64,000 bases of DNA. Origin: Neopestalotiopsis rosae (lineage: Eukaryota > Ascomycota > Sordariomycetes > Amphisphaeriales > Sporocadaceae). Position 1 is the first letter of the stretch, and the number at the start of each line of letters is the position of its first letter. The DNA is taken from NCBI GenBank assembly GCA_023078685.1, contig JALGAS010000001.1, forward strand, positions 2,852,001 to 2,916,000, written 5' to 3'. Below, piece by piece: positions 35,574-46,607 of this stretch. The position numbers and the translations under genes are program-made. The notes beneath the pieces were generated by a model that did not search any database, was not told where the DNA came from, and worked only from the letters and a program-made list of their open reading frames with translations.

Positions 35574-37661
35574 ATGTTGGGACCCCGTGTTCTGCGGTGC
35601 TTGTCCAGACCAACATTCAGACTCGCACAGGCGATCATTATCCATAGTCGAGCGGGCACCAGATCCAGCTTCAGACGGGTCACCAGCCAGGCCTCGGCCG
35701 CTGCCGCTGCCGCTCCAGCAGAAGAGGCAGCACCCACGGTCCGTTCACTTGGCGCTGGCCATGTGCGCCTCCGCAAGTATCAGGAGGAATGTATCCAGGC
35801 GGTGCTGGCGTCCCTAAAGCAGGGACACAAACGCATCGGCATCTCCCTGGCCACGGGCGCCGGCAAGACTGTCATCTTCACCCAGCTGGTTGATCGGATC
35901 AAGGCGGCTTCTACTGCCCAGCATGCAGACCAGACGCTCATTCTGGCCCACCGCCGCGAGCTGGTCGAGCAGGCCGCCCGGCACTGCACGAATGCCTACC
36001 CCGACAAGACGGTCGACATTGAAATGGGCAACATGCACGCCTCGGGCACCGCCGACATCACCATCGCCAGCATACAGAGCATCACGTCGGGCGACCGCAT
36101 GGCCAAGTTCGACCCGCGGCGGTTCAAGCTCGTCCTGGTCGACGAGGCGCACCACATTGTCGCCCCGGGCTACCTGCGCGCGCTGGGCCACTTTGGCCTG
36201 GACCGCAAGCAGGAGGACTCCCCGGCCCTGGTCGGCGTCTCGGCCACCTTTTCCCGCTTCGACGGCCTGCGGCTCGGCGCCGCCATCGACGAGATCGTCT
36301 ACCACAAGGACTATGTCGACATGATTGGGGAAAAGTGGCTGTCCGACGTCGTCTTCACCACGGTCGCCTCGACGGCCGACCTCTCGCGCGTGCGCAGCGG
36401 CGCCAATGGCGACTTCCAGCCCGCCGAGCTGTCGCGCGTCGTCAACACCGACCAGGTCAATGAGATCACGGTGCGGAGCTGGCTGGCCAAGTCGTATGCC
36501 GGGGGTGGTGCTGGCGACGGAAATGACAGCAACAACCGGCGAAAATCGACGCTGGTCTTTTGCGTGGACCTCTCCCACGTCGCGGGTCTCACCCAGACGT
36601 TTCGCAGCCACGGCATCGACGCCCGCTTCGTCACGGGCGACACGCCCAAGGTGGAGCGCGGCGAGCGCCTCGAGGCCTTCAAGCGGGGGGAGTTCCCCGT
36701 GCTCATCAACTGCGGCGTCTTCACCGAGGGCACCGACATACCCAACATTGACTGCATCGTCCTGGCGCGGCCGACGCGGTCGCGCAACCTCCTCGTACAG
36801 ATGATTGGGCGCGGCATGAGGCTGCACCAGGGCAAGACCAACTGTCACGTCATCGACATGGTGTCGAGCTTGGAGACGGGCATCGTGACGACGCCCACGC
36901 TCTTCGGCCTGGACCCGGGCGAGCTGGTGAGCGACGCCTCGGTGGGCGACATGCGAGACCTCAAGGACCGCAAGGAAGCAGAAGCAGAGAGGGCCGATAC
37001 GGCCAACACGACCAAGCCACAAACATTACAGGACGGCTCTGTACGCAGCCTCACTTTCACAGAGTACGATTCCGTCTTTGACCTTATCGCCGACTCTTCG
37101 GGAGAACAACACATTCGAACAATCAGTCAATATGCTTGGGTGCAGGTTGCACCGGACCGGTACATACTCTCGGTCCCAAGCGGAACATACATCAGACTGG
37201 AAAAGGACGAGGCGGCCGAGGACGGCACGCCCAGATTCGCCGCGTGGGAAATTAGGATGCTTCCGAGCGGCACGGCGTCGAAATCGCCCTACGCGGCGCC
37301 CCGGCGGCTCCTCGAAGCCACCACCTTCACCGACGCCGTCCACGGGGCCGACAAGTACGCCTCGGAAAAGTATCCCAACAACTTCATCTCCCGGCGTATG
37401 CGGTGGCGCAGCGGCCCGGCGACCGATACGCAGCTCAAGTTCGTCAACAGGATGCGATCCCCAGACGATCAGCTGACGCCGGCAGACATCACCATGGGCA
37501 AAGCATCCGACATGATCACCAAGATCAAGCACGGGGCTCGGGGGAGGTTCGCTGCGATTGATGCCGACAAGCGGCGCAGACAACGCAAGGCTACGCTCGC
37601 GGAGCAGCAGAAGGAGAAAACACTGAGGGAAAGGGTATCTGTAGGGCCTTTGAGTGTATGA
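35574..37661 (+). CDS. IRC3: Mitochondrial SF2 DNA helicase Irc3
   Basis: Intronless, about 695 aa from ATG 35574 (MLGPRVLRCLSRPTFRLAQ). The in-frame TTG at 35553 is not a likely eukaryotic start. The N-terminal ~45 residues are Arg/Ser-rich and lack acids, consistent with mitochondrial import. Helicase motifs in order: Walker A SLATGAGKTVIF, motif Ia LILAHRRELVEQA, DEAH-type motif II VLVDEAHHIV, motif III GVSATFSR, motif V GTDIPNIDCIVLARPT, and motif VI LLVQMIGRGMR. This order and length match Irc3, a branch-specific double-stranded DNA helicase needed for mitochondrial genome stability. The C-terminal ~200 residues, including a basic end (KRRRQRKATL), match the family extension. The GC-rich third codon positions create long antisense shadow frames. 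Confidence 0.94.
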   Translation: MLGPRVLRCLSRPTFRLAQAIIIHSRAGTRSSFRRVTSQASAAAAAAPAEEAAPTVRSLGAGHVRLRKYQEECIQAVLASLKQGHKRIGISLATGAGKTVIFTQLVDRIKAASTAQHADQTLILAHRRELVEQAARHCTNAYPDKTVDIEMGNMHASGTADITIASIQSITSGDRMAKFDPRRFKLVLVDEAHHIVAPGYLRALGHFGLDRKQEDSPALVGVSATFSRFDGLRLGAAIDEIVYHKDYVDMIGEKWLSDVVFTTVASTADLSRVRSGANGDFQPAELSRVVNTDQVNEITVRSWLAKSYAGGGAGDGNDSNNRRKSTLVFCVDLSHVAGLTQTFRSHGIDARFVTGDTPKVERGERLEAFKRGEFPVLINCGVFTEGTDIPNIDCIVLARPTRSRNLLVQMIGRGMRLHQGKTNCHVIDMVSSLETGIVTTPTLFGLDPGELVSDASVGDMRDLKDRKEAEAERADTANTTKPQTLQDGSVRSLTFTEYDSVFDLIADSSGEQHIRTISQYAWVQVAPDRYILSVPSGTYIRLEKDEAAEDGTPRFAAWEIRMLPSGTASKSPYAAPRRLLEATTFTDAVHGADKYASEKYPNNFISRRMRWRSGPATDTQLKFVNRMRSPDDQLTPADITMGKASDMITKIKHGARGRFAAIDADKRRRQRKATLAEQQKEKTLRERVSVGPLSV

Positions 37662-38101
37662 TATTCGTGACCAGCTCCACTCTCAATAACACGGTCGAAA
37701 TTACCGTTGAAGCGATCATCAAGCGAATAAGTTGCTGGTAATCGCCCCAACATCACAAATTTAATAAAAAGCATCCTACGAATATGGAAACCGTTCGCCG
37801 TCAAAGATGTCTTGTTGTTAGCTGCCTCGCTAATAAGCACTACTGGTCCCTATTTTTCATGACTCTCTGCTCATTCTTCCTACGGCCCGAATCAACGTCC
37901 TCCGTGGTGGGCAAATAGTATAGCAATATGTTACTAGACAGCAGCAATACGCCGAGCACCTCTTTTGTCTCTGTCCATCATTACGTCGTCAAACCTGCAA
38001 GACATGTCTCACAACACTAACAGATTTCAAACTTTGCAGCTTTTCCCACATTTAGATGATCATGTATCTCCTGACAATGACTCATCATGACAACTCCAAT
38101 C
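37662..38101. other. Convergent spacer (Irc3 / SWIM-RING gene)
   Basis: This 440-bp AT-rich spacer holds the two 3' UTRs. I see nothing else in it. Confidence 0.6.
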
Positions 38102-39667
38102 TCAGTCGGTACTCTTGCGCTTCTTGCTTGCCTTCGCTGCCTTCTCGGCTGCCTTTTCAGCCGCCTTCAAAGCTTTGGCTGCGGCCTTTTCCGCAGCCTT
38201 TGCTTCCTGGATAGCACGATCATCTGCAAGAAGCCCTTCTATTGGAAGTTAGTCAAGGGTTGCAGACCAATTGCCCATCTCCAATGGGTTCTCGTGTACA
38301 CTCACCAAGGCCCCATTCACCTGGCTCCGTCCACTTGTTCAAGCATACCATACACTCGAGATCTCCGTAGCCGTCGGTGTTCATGGCCCAAACGTGGAAG
38401 CATCTCTCATGGATATTGGCGTGACAGACGGGGCACTCTACAAGAGGCCTTTCGGGACCCGTCATTTCCTGGAAGCAAATTGGGCAGCTACCGTCGGCCA
38501 GGTGGCTGGCATTGAAACCGTAGAATTTTTCGTTGCTAGATGCTTGCATGATTGGCTCGAAAAACTGCTCAAGCTCGTCTGAGAGAAAGGCGTTCTAACC
38601 AACACATTGATGTCAGTCATCTCTTTCTTCTGGTCGTTCAACGCATTACGGAGAGGGAGGGGCCGCATCTTGGATAGTGGAGGAGCCATATCCAAGTTAC
38701 AGCCTCCAAAAATTGGCCAAGGGAAAAAACAGCATCGTTTACTAACCTGCCATGAGAAGGGCTCCGGGACTTTGAGGATATTGACAAGGACAGCTACAGC
38801 AGTCAATACATGGACAAGCGCTATCAAAGTGGGAACCATACCACAAACGTGTTTGCAAACCTCGTTGGGTCGAAATCTCTGATTATCGGGTCAGCGGGAT
38901 TATAGCAATACGTGAAATATGGAACCAGGGGAGCATGTTCTTACTCCGGAAGGACAACTACAAGTCGGCATCTTGCAAATGTTGACCCTATATTCTTCAT
39001 TATTGGACTTCCCGTTCGCGACTTTGAACTCGATGGAAGGTCCGCCGAACTTGTGTTCTTCACCATTCTCGCGAAGGCTGATAAGGCAGATTGGATCGTT
39101 ATTGACGTCGTCCAGCTTCTTGTAATAGGTATAGTCAGGACCGTCCTGCCACTTCTTCTTGCGCTTCTCTCCATCGGCACTCTTGCCCTTGCCAACAATG
39201 TTGCTCACTAAAAAGGCGACTTAAGGTTAGTTCAATGATCCGTCGGGCTGCAGAAGGGTTTTCAGGCTCTATGAGCGATGCAATCCTCAAGTGCCGTGTT
39301 GTGGGCAATTAGTTACCATCTTCAGCTGGTGGAAGACTCTCCGGAGCCTTGTAATTGGTGAGAGCGTCTTTGAGCATTTGAGCTGCGCCGCCAGTTGGCA
39401 CTGCGAGATGTATTAGTAGATTCTCTGCATCGACATGATATTGCATGTCACAATGGCAGACATTTTTGCACGTGGGGATATTCGACGAATTAATCGATCA
39501 GTATACTTACTTTCTCGTACGGAACACTCTTCCTTGAGGACCTTATGAGGAACCTCGCTCCAGTCGGTATCATCGGGCAATGGACCACAGCCGACGGCAA
39601 AAGTACCTTTCCCCTTGCGGAGCAGACGTTGGCTCTGAAGCTCGGGAGGGTATTCGAGTATCTTCAT
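38102..39667 (-). CDS. SWIM-type plus RING-type zinc finger protein, putative E3 ubiquitin ligase
   Basis: Seven exons (- strand): 39667-39511, 39400-39317, 39207-38945, 38878-38842, 38793-38747, 38594-38306 and 38238-38102; phases agree, about 337 aa. A SWIM finger (C-x-C-x(n)-C-x-H) is assembled across an intron from KMPTCSCPSG and RFRPNEVCKHV. A RING-like finger follows: CPICFQEM ... VECPVCHANIHERCFHVW ... LECMVCLNKW. The C-terminus is a Lys/Ala-rich helix (AAEKAAAKALKAAEKAAEKA). SWIM+RING is the layout of ZSWIM2/MEX-type ubiquitin ligases, so an E3 role is inferred. The 48-nt intron 38841-38794 has a length divisible by three and no stop. Leaving it in would create a false hydrophobic segment in the middle of the SWIM region. 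Confidence 0.82.
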
Positions 39668-40238
39668 GGTAATACGAGTGTGGGAAACGCCCTACGATTT
39701 GCTGAGGAAGGGCAGTATCAGGGATCTCTCAGATCTGAGGGTCAGGTGGTGGACAAAGGAAAATCACTAGAGTTGGACGATATAACCAGGAACGAGTAGG
39801 AAATTTGTTTTTCGATGAATAAAACAATTTCTCAATTTCTCTCCTGGAGAATTGTGCGCTAAGTCTAAATTTGTAAATTTGTCGTTTGGAAGGTGCAATT
39901 GACTACCGGAATTAGATGGTTCTTTCCAGTTCAAGTCGAATCAATTCTAGGCAGTGACCTTTTGTCAATCTGGCACCATCAAACACTGGCTGCGCGTACC
40001 AGATAGTCGGAAATGATGAACAGCAGTAACGATCGAGCGCCACACAGCTTCCGAATGGGGAGGTCAAGATATATGGACTTGATGCTGCCTCGATACGTCA
40101 GAGCGATATCGCCGTGCAATTGCATGTACACGACGGGTTTCAATCCTAGATTATCTATTCTGGTAACACGGAAAACCTGGTAGTGACCAAGTTTACAGAG
40201 TGTGTAGATCATCTCAAGTGCGTGACATCTAGATATAT
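39668..40238. other. Spacer between SWIM-RING promoter and TGT 3' end
   Basis: 571 bp, AT-rich, no gene seen. It contains the SWIM-RING promoter on the left and the TGT 3' UTR on the right. Confidence 0.55.
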
Positions 40239-41700
40239 CTAATCTGCAAGTAAATCTACTCCGACACCCCTGAGCGCCTCTACAGCCCAGTCAGGATATT
40301 GTGCCTTATCCGAGTACAAATCTGCAAAGAACTGTCTCAGGAACGCCGGATATCTGTCCTCAATAATGGCATTCCGCACGTCTCCCATCAAGTGCAGTTG
40401 ATACCAAACATTGTGTATGCTGAGCAGGTGCGCCGCTACAGTCTCTTTGCCCACATTGTGATGAACAAAGGCTCGCGTGATGTTGATTGCACCCTCCCCC
40501 TCCTTTCTGCAGCAAATGCAGCCGCAGCCCTCCTCGAGGGGGCCAAAGTCGGTGGCGTACTTGGAGTTCTTGATGTTCAAGACCCCGTACTTGGTAACGG
40601 CGTTGCCGAACCGTGCCGTCCTCGTCGGCCATACGCAGTCAAACATGTCGGCGCCCAGGGCGACACTGACGACCAGGTCCTCGGGATACCCAATGCCCAT
40701 GACATATCGCGGCTTCAGCTCCGGCAGGAGTTCGGTGCACGTTGCCACGACGCGACAAAAGTCGGCCTTGGCCTCACCGCCGCTCAAGCCGCCAATGGCA
40801 ATGCCGGGCGTATCCCGAGCCATCATCTCTTTGCAGCACTCGCGGCGCATCTCGGTGTCGAGGCCGCCCTGGATGATGCAGAAGAGATTCTGACGATCCG
40901 GGTTCTTGTGCGCTTGGATGCAGCGATCGAGCCAGCGCACACTTCGGTCCATGGCCTCGCGCATTCGGGCCTTGTCTGGAGAAGTAGTGACGAGCACATC
41001 ATCGAGCTGCATCATGATATCGCTGCCAATAGTGTTTTGCAGCGAGATGGAGTGCTCAGGGGTCAGGAGCATGGGCGTCCGGTCATGCGGACTCAGGAAC
41101 CGCACGCCCTCTTCCGTAATGGTCGCCAGGGACAGCAGGCTAACCATCTGGAATCTACAAGTGAACTCAGAGATTAGCCAAAGTTTAGCTTTGTCTTGGT
41201 CATGGACCAGTGTGTAGTGAAATATCATACCCGCCACTATCTGTGAGAATATTGTGGTTCCAGCCTTGCAGCTTGTGCGCTCCGCCAATGGCTTCCAGAG
41301 CCTCCTGGCCCGGCTTCAAACCGAGATGGTAGGTGTTGTTCAGGCAGAGCCGACATCCTGTTTCTTCCAGCTGCTCCGGGGTCAATCCCTTGAGTGAAGC
41401 CTGGGTTGCCACGGGCATAAAGATCGGTAGCGGCACCGAGCCATGTGGCAGGGTGAGGAGAGAAGCACGGGCCCGAGTTGTCTATGGTCCCGTCAGGTTA
41501 GAAGAAGTGTATGTAAATATTTATATAATCGGGCAGCAATTCGGCGCCGGGGAAACCGCGAGGTAGGTGGGTGGGTTAGACAGATAGGTTAGGCGGCGTG
41601 GAGTTGTGTGTTTTCTTACGGAGCAACGAGCTATCAGATCATAAGTCAGGGCAGCAGAAGACTGCGAGGCAATGACGTTGGCCATCCTCTTCTCCAGCAT
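40239..41700 (-). CDS. Queuine tRNA-ribosyltransferase, catalytic subunit (QTRT1 type)
   Basis: Three exons: 41700-41620, 41481-41231 and 41154-40239, about 415 aa. Two in-frame Met codons, 41700 and 41685, are possible starts. The enzyme swaps guanine-34 for queuine in GUN-anticodon tRNAs (Asp, Asn, His, Tyr). The substrate-binding/active-site Asp lies in ILTDSGGFQMVSLL, restored exactly across intron 2. IIQGGLDTEMRREC and AIGGLSGGEAKADF are family motifs. The nucleophile region is MFDCVWPTRTARFGNAVT. The zinc site CGCICCRKEGEGAINITRAF followed by HH completes the C-x-C-x2-C...H pattern. Eukaryotic TGT works as a heterodimer with QTRT2, which is not in this window. Fungi cannot make queuine, so this implies salvage. 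Confidence 0.96.
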
Positions 41701-43730
41701 GACCCTTTATGAACCGTGGGGTCAAGGCGAAGAGTAGGTACAGGTATGTAGGTAGTAGGTAGATGGCGTAGGTAGTATTCAGCAGTACTTTTTCCTCCCC
41801 TGGAAGAGGGCTGCACAAGCAGGTGCTGGTGCGTGTGGGTCAGCGTATCGATCGAGAAGACCCTGGAACCGGCGCCGAGACAAGTGAAGATTTGTTCTTG
41901 CGTGTTGTAATCTGAAATAGAGCTGGTCTAGCCTGCCACCATGACCCTTGACAGCTCGGCTTTTCCGCTGCTATGGTGCCGCTGCTGACACCGTTGTAAT
42001 CGATGCAGGTAATGTGAGTAGGTAATCAGCTAGTGACCGTTGCCTGTTGCACGATACCGCAACCTCTGGGGGAGACTCAAAGTGGGTTCCTATTGTTTTT
42101 GAACTGGCTTTAACCCCAATACTCGACCTAGGGAGTGTTCCCAAAATAGCTGCACCCGTTAAAGAGGATATAACGGCACGTATGGGGAGGGCACGTCTTG
42201 GACTCCGATGGAGAATGTAGCATAAAATTAGGGATAATGCTTTGCTTGGATGGTGGTAATCTACACTTTCCGCGCACACTCTTTTGACACTACACCAAAG
42301 AAAATCGGATGAAATCTGAGGCTGTCAATGCTGGGCTGTCTTGGCTGGTAGGTTGCTTGCGAGGGCTCGGGCTAGCTCGGGCTGAACCGAGCCTATTTCA
42401 GCCTAGTAGACTTCTAGAAAGCTGTTTAGTGTAGTATCCCGTCAAGGTACAGGGCAATTGCAGAGCTTCATGTTAGATTCAAGACTACATTACTTACAGG
42501 TCCGTTAAGTGTACATTACCAATCTGCCCCATCACTTGCTCGCTTGTTGTTTAAAGGGCAGATTTCTTGGGATCCGATGTATAGATCTATATCGTGGGTA
42601 CGGTATTCCCAGGTACTTGATATAATCCATCAACCCGTAATATAACTGCTGTTTGACAAGGATCGAAATCAGATGGCCTACATCGCCCAACCTAGAACAG
42701 TGCAAGATCGGGAGTCTACGGGCTTACGGAGTACCCAAGAATTATTTCCCGAAGGGTCCTGGGCAACTCTCCTTCTTTTGGCCATGGCCGCCCAACTTGC
42801 GCCGCACAAATTGCAAAGAATCGTACGATTGCAGATTTTCGCCTGTCTTGTCCCCTTGCTTGCTGCGGTATGTATCCTCTGCTCGAATAGGAAGCCCTGC
42901 AGCAGCCGCCGCCATTCAAGCACCGGCAATCGGTTTGCAGATCGGGATGGCGCAGGCGGCATTCGGTTTGACTGACGGGTCACGCGATGGGTCAGTTGCC
43001 TGCGCTTTACGCTGCAAGTGAGGAAAAGAAACGACAAGATGAGGAAAAAAGGGATACAAGACCAAGTCTTCCTCCAGCACTCGCTCTCTGTTCTCCATAT
43101 CTGCTGCTCCCATCTCAAGCACGCTACCTACACCACTCAGATTGAGTACTAAGGTAGTAAGCCTAGCGAAACAGAGTTCGATCTAACACATTGAGTAATC
43201 GTCATTTCTATTCGGGTGTTTAGAGACATTTCAGCTGCTTCAGGCCTGTCCCTAGCACCTCACACGCACAAGATCCCTTGAAATCTCCAATCTACACTAA
43301 GCATCAACTGGGTTCATCCATTACGGCTGTGGCTGCCCGAGGCGTACGGGGTCCCTAAATGCGTGGCATTGCAGGGGTCACCCTTTACAGGCTTTTGACA
43401 TCCATGGCCTGATCTCTTGTCCCGCCATGTAAGAGAGAGAGGGTGACCATTGAGCTAAACTGCAGATGAATTGATTCCAACGTCGCCCAAATATTTCCCT
43501 CTTCTCCCCACCTACTCTCGGAAAAGCTCTGGCAACGGGCTGCTTTGTTATTATACTTGGCAAGTGACCCAGTCGTCCTTGAGCTGAGCCTTAAAGGCTT
43601 TGATCGTACGACAAATGTCTTGAGCCCAGTACACATTGGGTCATACAAACTCCCTATACTCTCTTACATCCTTGTCACCTGATTCGCTGTCTGCGCTTTT
43701 GATTCAACCACGAGTCTGGAGAAAAGAACA
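41701..43730. promoter_or_regulatory. Divergent region between TGT and 2EXR gene
   Basis: 2.0 kb without a supported gene. A TAGGTAGG/GTAGGTAG-type repetitive run lies at 41735-41780 just upstream of TGT. The remainder is mixed-composition promoter-like sequence with only chance ORFs, and the last ~80 bp before 43731 form the 2EXR gene leader. Confidence 0.45.
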
Positions 43731-44462
43731 ATGTCGCAACTTTCCTCATTTCACCTCTTCTCTTCGCTGCCTACGGAGATACGACTAGAAATATGGCAGT
43801 ATAGCTGCTCACAACCACGTGTAGTGGAAGTCTACTACGACGCAAAGCTGGACCAATGCACAACCGTCACACCGCCGCCCGCCACTCTCCAGGCCTGCGC
43901 TGAGGCCAGACGTGAGGCTCTGCGCATTTACAAGCCGCTATTTGGCACCTCGACACATTGTGCGAGGATCTACTTTCATCCCCAGCTCGATACCCTCTAC
44001 ATCCCACGGCCGCCGTCCATGGGGTACGACGACAATGCCAGGGACTTTGCCGAGCTGTGCACGGGTGCGTCCGAGGTGGTCAACTTGGCCCTCGACCACG
44101 TCAACCCGGCCATTAGGAAACCGTGGGAGACGTACAACAAGTACGCCCTCATGTCGAGCTTCCCCAAGGTCATGGAAGTCTACTTGGTGCTCGACTCGGT
44201 TGCAGCAAACTGCGATGACCACCACGCGGGCAGCGGCGGCAACAATGGTAACAACAAGGCAACAAAACACGGCTTCATCAAACTTGCCGAGCCACTGGGC
44301 GACCCGACGGAGATCTGCAAACTACTCCAGGATGTGAAGATGTCGTTCACATACGAGGTTGGTGCGGATTTCGGCACAGAAGGCGGCGCTGAAGGAGTGC
44401 CAGAACCGCCAGTATTGGTTCTCAAGGCAAAGGTGGAAACCGACTATCTCCGGCTGCTTTGA
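43731..44462 (+). CDS. 2EXR-domain protein (fungal family of unknown function)
   Basis: Intronless, 243 aa from ATG 43731. The N-terminus FHLFSSLPTEIRLEIWQYSC is the hallmark F/L-x-x-LP-E-I-R-x-x-IW motif of the 2EXR family. After it come the usual RVVEVYYD beta-strand and an ALQACAEARREAL-like helix (here TLQACAEARREALRIYKPLF). A later block reads FHPQLDTLYIPRP. Family members are numerous in filamentous ascomycetes and have no assigned function. Only one of the two EXR-like repeats is obvious. The Gly/Asn run around residues 165-175 (HHAGSGGNNGNN) is low-complexity. Confidence 0.88.
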   Translation: MSQLSSFHLFSSLPTEIRLEIWQYSCSQPRVVEVYYDAKLDQCTTVTPPPATLQACAEARREALRIYKPLFGTSTHCARIYFHPQLDTLYIPRPPSMGYDDNARDFAELCTGASEVVNLALDHVNPAIRKPWETYNKYALMSSFPKVMEVYLVLDSVAANCDDHHAGSGGNNGNNKATKHGFIKLAEPLGDPTEICKLLQDVKMSFTYEVGADFGTEGGAEGVPEPPVLVLKAKVETDYLRLL

Positions 44463-45710
44463 TACTTTCAACATGGGACACCCCTTTTGACGGTAGCCAC
44501 ATAGCCGATATCAAGATGGGACACTCGAGAGCGAGTCCAGTCCATTCAAGAGTCTCTTGTGACTTTTCAAAAATGGTGGCAACCACTCAATCTGGGCAGT
44601 CGATCCGTATACGCGAGAGATACACATACGTCTCGACAAGGGACGTCAAAAAGAGGGATCAAGAACGGTGATGCAGCCAACCTCTACGCGTTGGAATAAG
44701 ATAGGGTCGACTGCATTGAAGTCATATCGACGACTGTGTATACATATGAAAAGCCGCAAGGCAGGAATGGAGGTCATTGGGGAACTGCATCGGCTGCAAG
44801 GAGTTAATATTCTGGGTTTCTACTGATCATGAGCGGTTCAGCAAGGGGTGAGCACTGCCGGCGTTTATAATGTCTATATTTCATCGCTGTATATGGCACA
44901 ATCAAATATTGTACATGCATCATGACGTGTCCCGTATTGACACTTTGAAACTTGCTCGACGCTTCCGACCTTGGTGTACTAGAATCTCGATAGGCCACAA
45001 GCCAGTAATCAGCAATGATAACTCACCAAAGGCAAGACCAAGACAAGAAACTAGACGTAATCATGAACCTCGAAATGACCCACTCTAGTTACAGCTATCT
45101 CGCAACACTCTTGGCTTGCACATTCTGGGGTTGATTGCTGTTCGTTACATTTGAAGAGACTTTTGAGCGTGAGATTTGACAGCGGCCCGCCCACCGTATG
45201 TATGCTGAATACACCCATGAGCAAGAACACTTGTTCTTATGTAGCTACATTTTCGTCAGCGCATTGAACCCCCTTGACAGAATCTCTTCCGCGTTGCACG
45301 ATCAAACTTGTAAAAGGAGGATGAGCCCTGCTACTGCACGTTGAGAAAATCTGAATACGTCTCAGCAATGTACAGCAACAGCAAGGCAATCCACAAAGTA
45401 GATGATATCTGCGTATATTTGAAAGGAGGAAGAAAAGAAAGAAAGAAGTGTGCAACGTGCTCCATCAATCAGAGTATGGAAACCTACAAGCCTGCCTAGG
45501 ATGGTGTTTCGAGAAATCACCCGTAGCTTGTCAATTTCCTGTTCTTCAACATTGCAAACGAGGAAAGCACCAGACGTCTCTTTGTCTGGCTGTTTGCCTG
45601 CCCGCCTTCCTCCTGAATGTAGGCTCCCGCCAAAAAACCCAAGCTACATCATCGTCGCTACTGCCATCTTGTTTCAACCGAGAAACAACAACAACAGCAG
45701 CATCACAAAT
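44463..45710. other. Intergenic: 2EXR 3' flank to tRNA
   Basis: 1.25 kb without a supported gene; short ORFs only. AAC-rich sequence (45683-45700) directly precedes the tRNA. Confidence 0.5.
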
Positions 45711-45782
45711 GGGGGTGTGGTCGAGTGGCAAGACATTCGCTTCGCAAGCGAAGGATCCCGAGTTCAAACCTCGGCATCTCCA
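45711..45782 (+). tRNA. tRNA-Ala (anticodon CGC)
   Basis: A full cloverleaf can be folded. Acceptor strand GGGGGTG (45711-45717) pairs with CATCTCC (45775-45781), discriminator A at 45782. The D arm is GTC...GAC. The anticodon stem TTCGC/GCGAA closes loop TTCGCAA with anticodon CGC. The variable loop is GGATC and the T arm is CCGAG-TTCAAAC-CTCGG. The G3:U70 wobble pair, the universal alanine identity element, is present. No intron. A T-rich Pol III terminator begins within about 10 bp downstream (T9 at about 45796). Confidence 0.96.
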
Positions 45783-46607
45783 TTACTTTTTGACTTTTTT
45801 TTTCGTCTTCTCCCAATATTCGTGCCATGTTAATCTCTTGATTGTACCCATTCTCATGTGTCTATTTTTCTTTTTATTTCACCTTCTTCTCATTTCAAAC
45901 TGAATTCTTAATTACCCATAATCATCGATGTGTGCTTCTCCCGTATCAACAAAAATTCCATCGATATAACACTATTCCACATTAAGTGTTTAACTTGATT
46001 ACTAACACAAATCTACCACGCGGTATCAGAGGTGCGCCAGACGGGCTGTTTGTCAAGTCTTCTGGCCGATCTCACGGTCGATTCAGGAACATAAAGACTA
46101 ATCAGTAAGACTTTCAGGACTCTTCCGGATCGCTTAAATTCTCGATATTGACGCGCCAGTGGCTTTCTATAGAGAGACCGGATACCTTGACCACGGGTCC
46201 GAGGCCCAGACAGGCATTACTGCTTGTCACATGGCAACGCGGCCGTCAATGCCATGGGATGATAGTATGCACATGCGGATAGATGAACGCAATCTTGAAT
46301 GTCTCTCCTCTCGAGCAGTACCGAGTCTAGATTGTTTGCAAATGCTTGTGCTGAGGTAGTCATGATAGCCAGGCCTTACATCATCACAAGGTTGACTCTG
46401 AACATGTGAAACCACTGCCTTGAACGTTGAATGATTATTTAAATTTGTATTGTAGTTCACTTAAAACCTGTCTGTTGGCTTTCTTAGGTAACACCATGCT
46501 CCCTAATGATGGGCAAATTTCACCATCAACATATAGCAGTACGCCTGCTCATTTGTAACCATTTGTTAAATGCCCTAGTTTCCTCGTTCAGAACAACCTC
46601 CAACCCT
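45783..46607. other. Spacer between tRNA-Ala and Rab GDI 3' end
   Basis: Holds the tRNA terminator (T-rich 45785-45805) and the GDI 3' UTR. Nothing else was recognised. Confidence 0.55.

Noticed and set aside
35814..37022. 402-aa frame antisense to Irc3
   Set aside because: Antisense shadow; helicase motifs are on the + strand.
38747..38842. Transmembrane helix in the SWIM-RING protein
   Set aside because: The hydrophobic residues come from the 48-nt intron; splicing gives a continuous SWIM domain.
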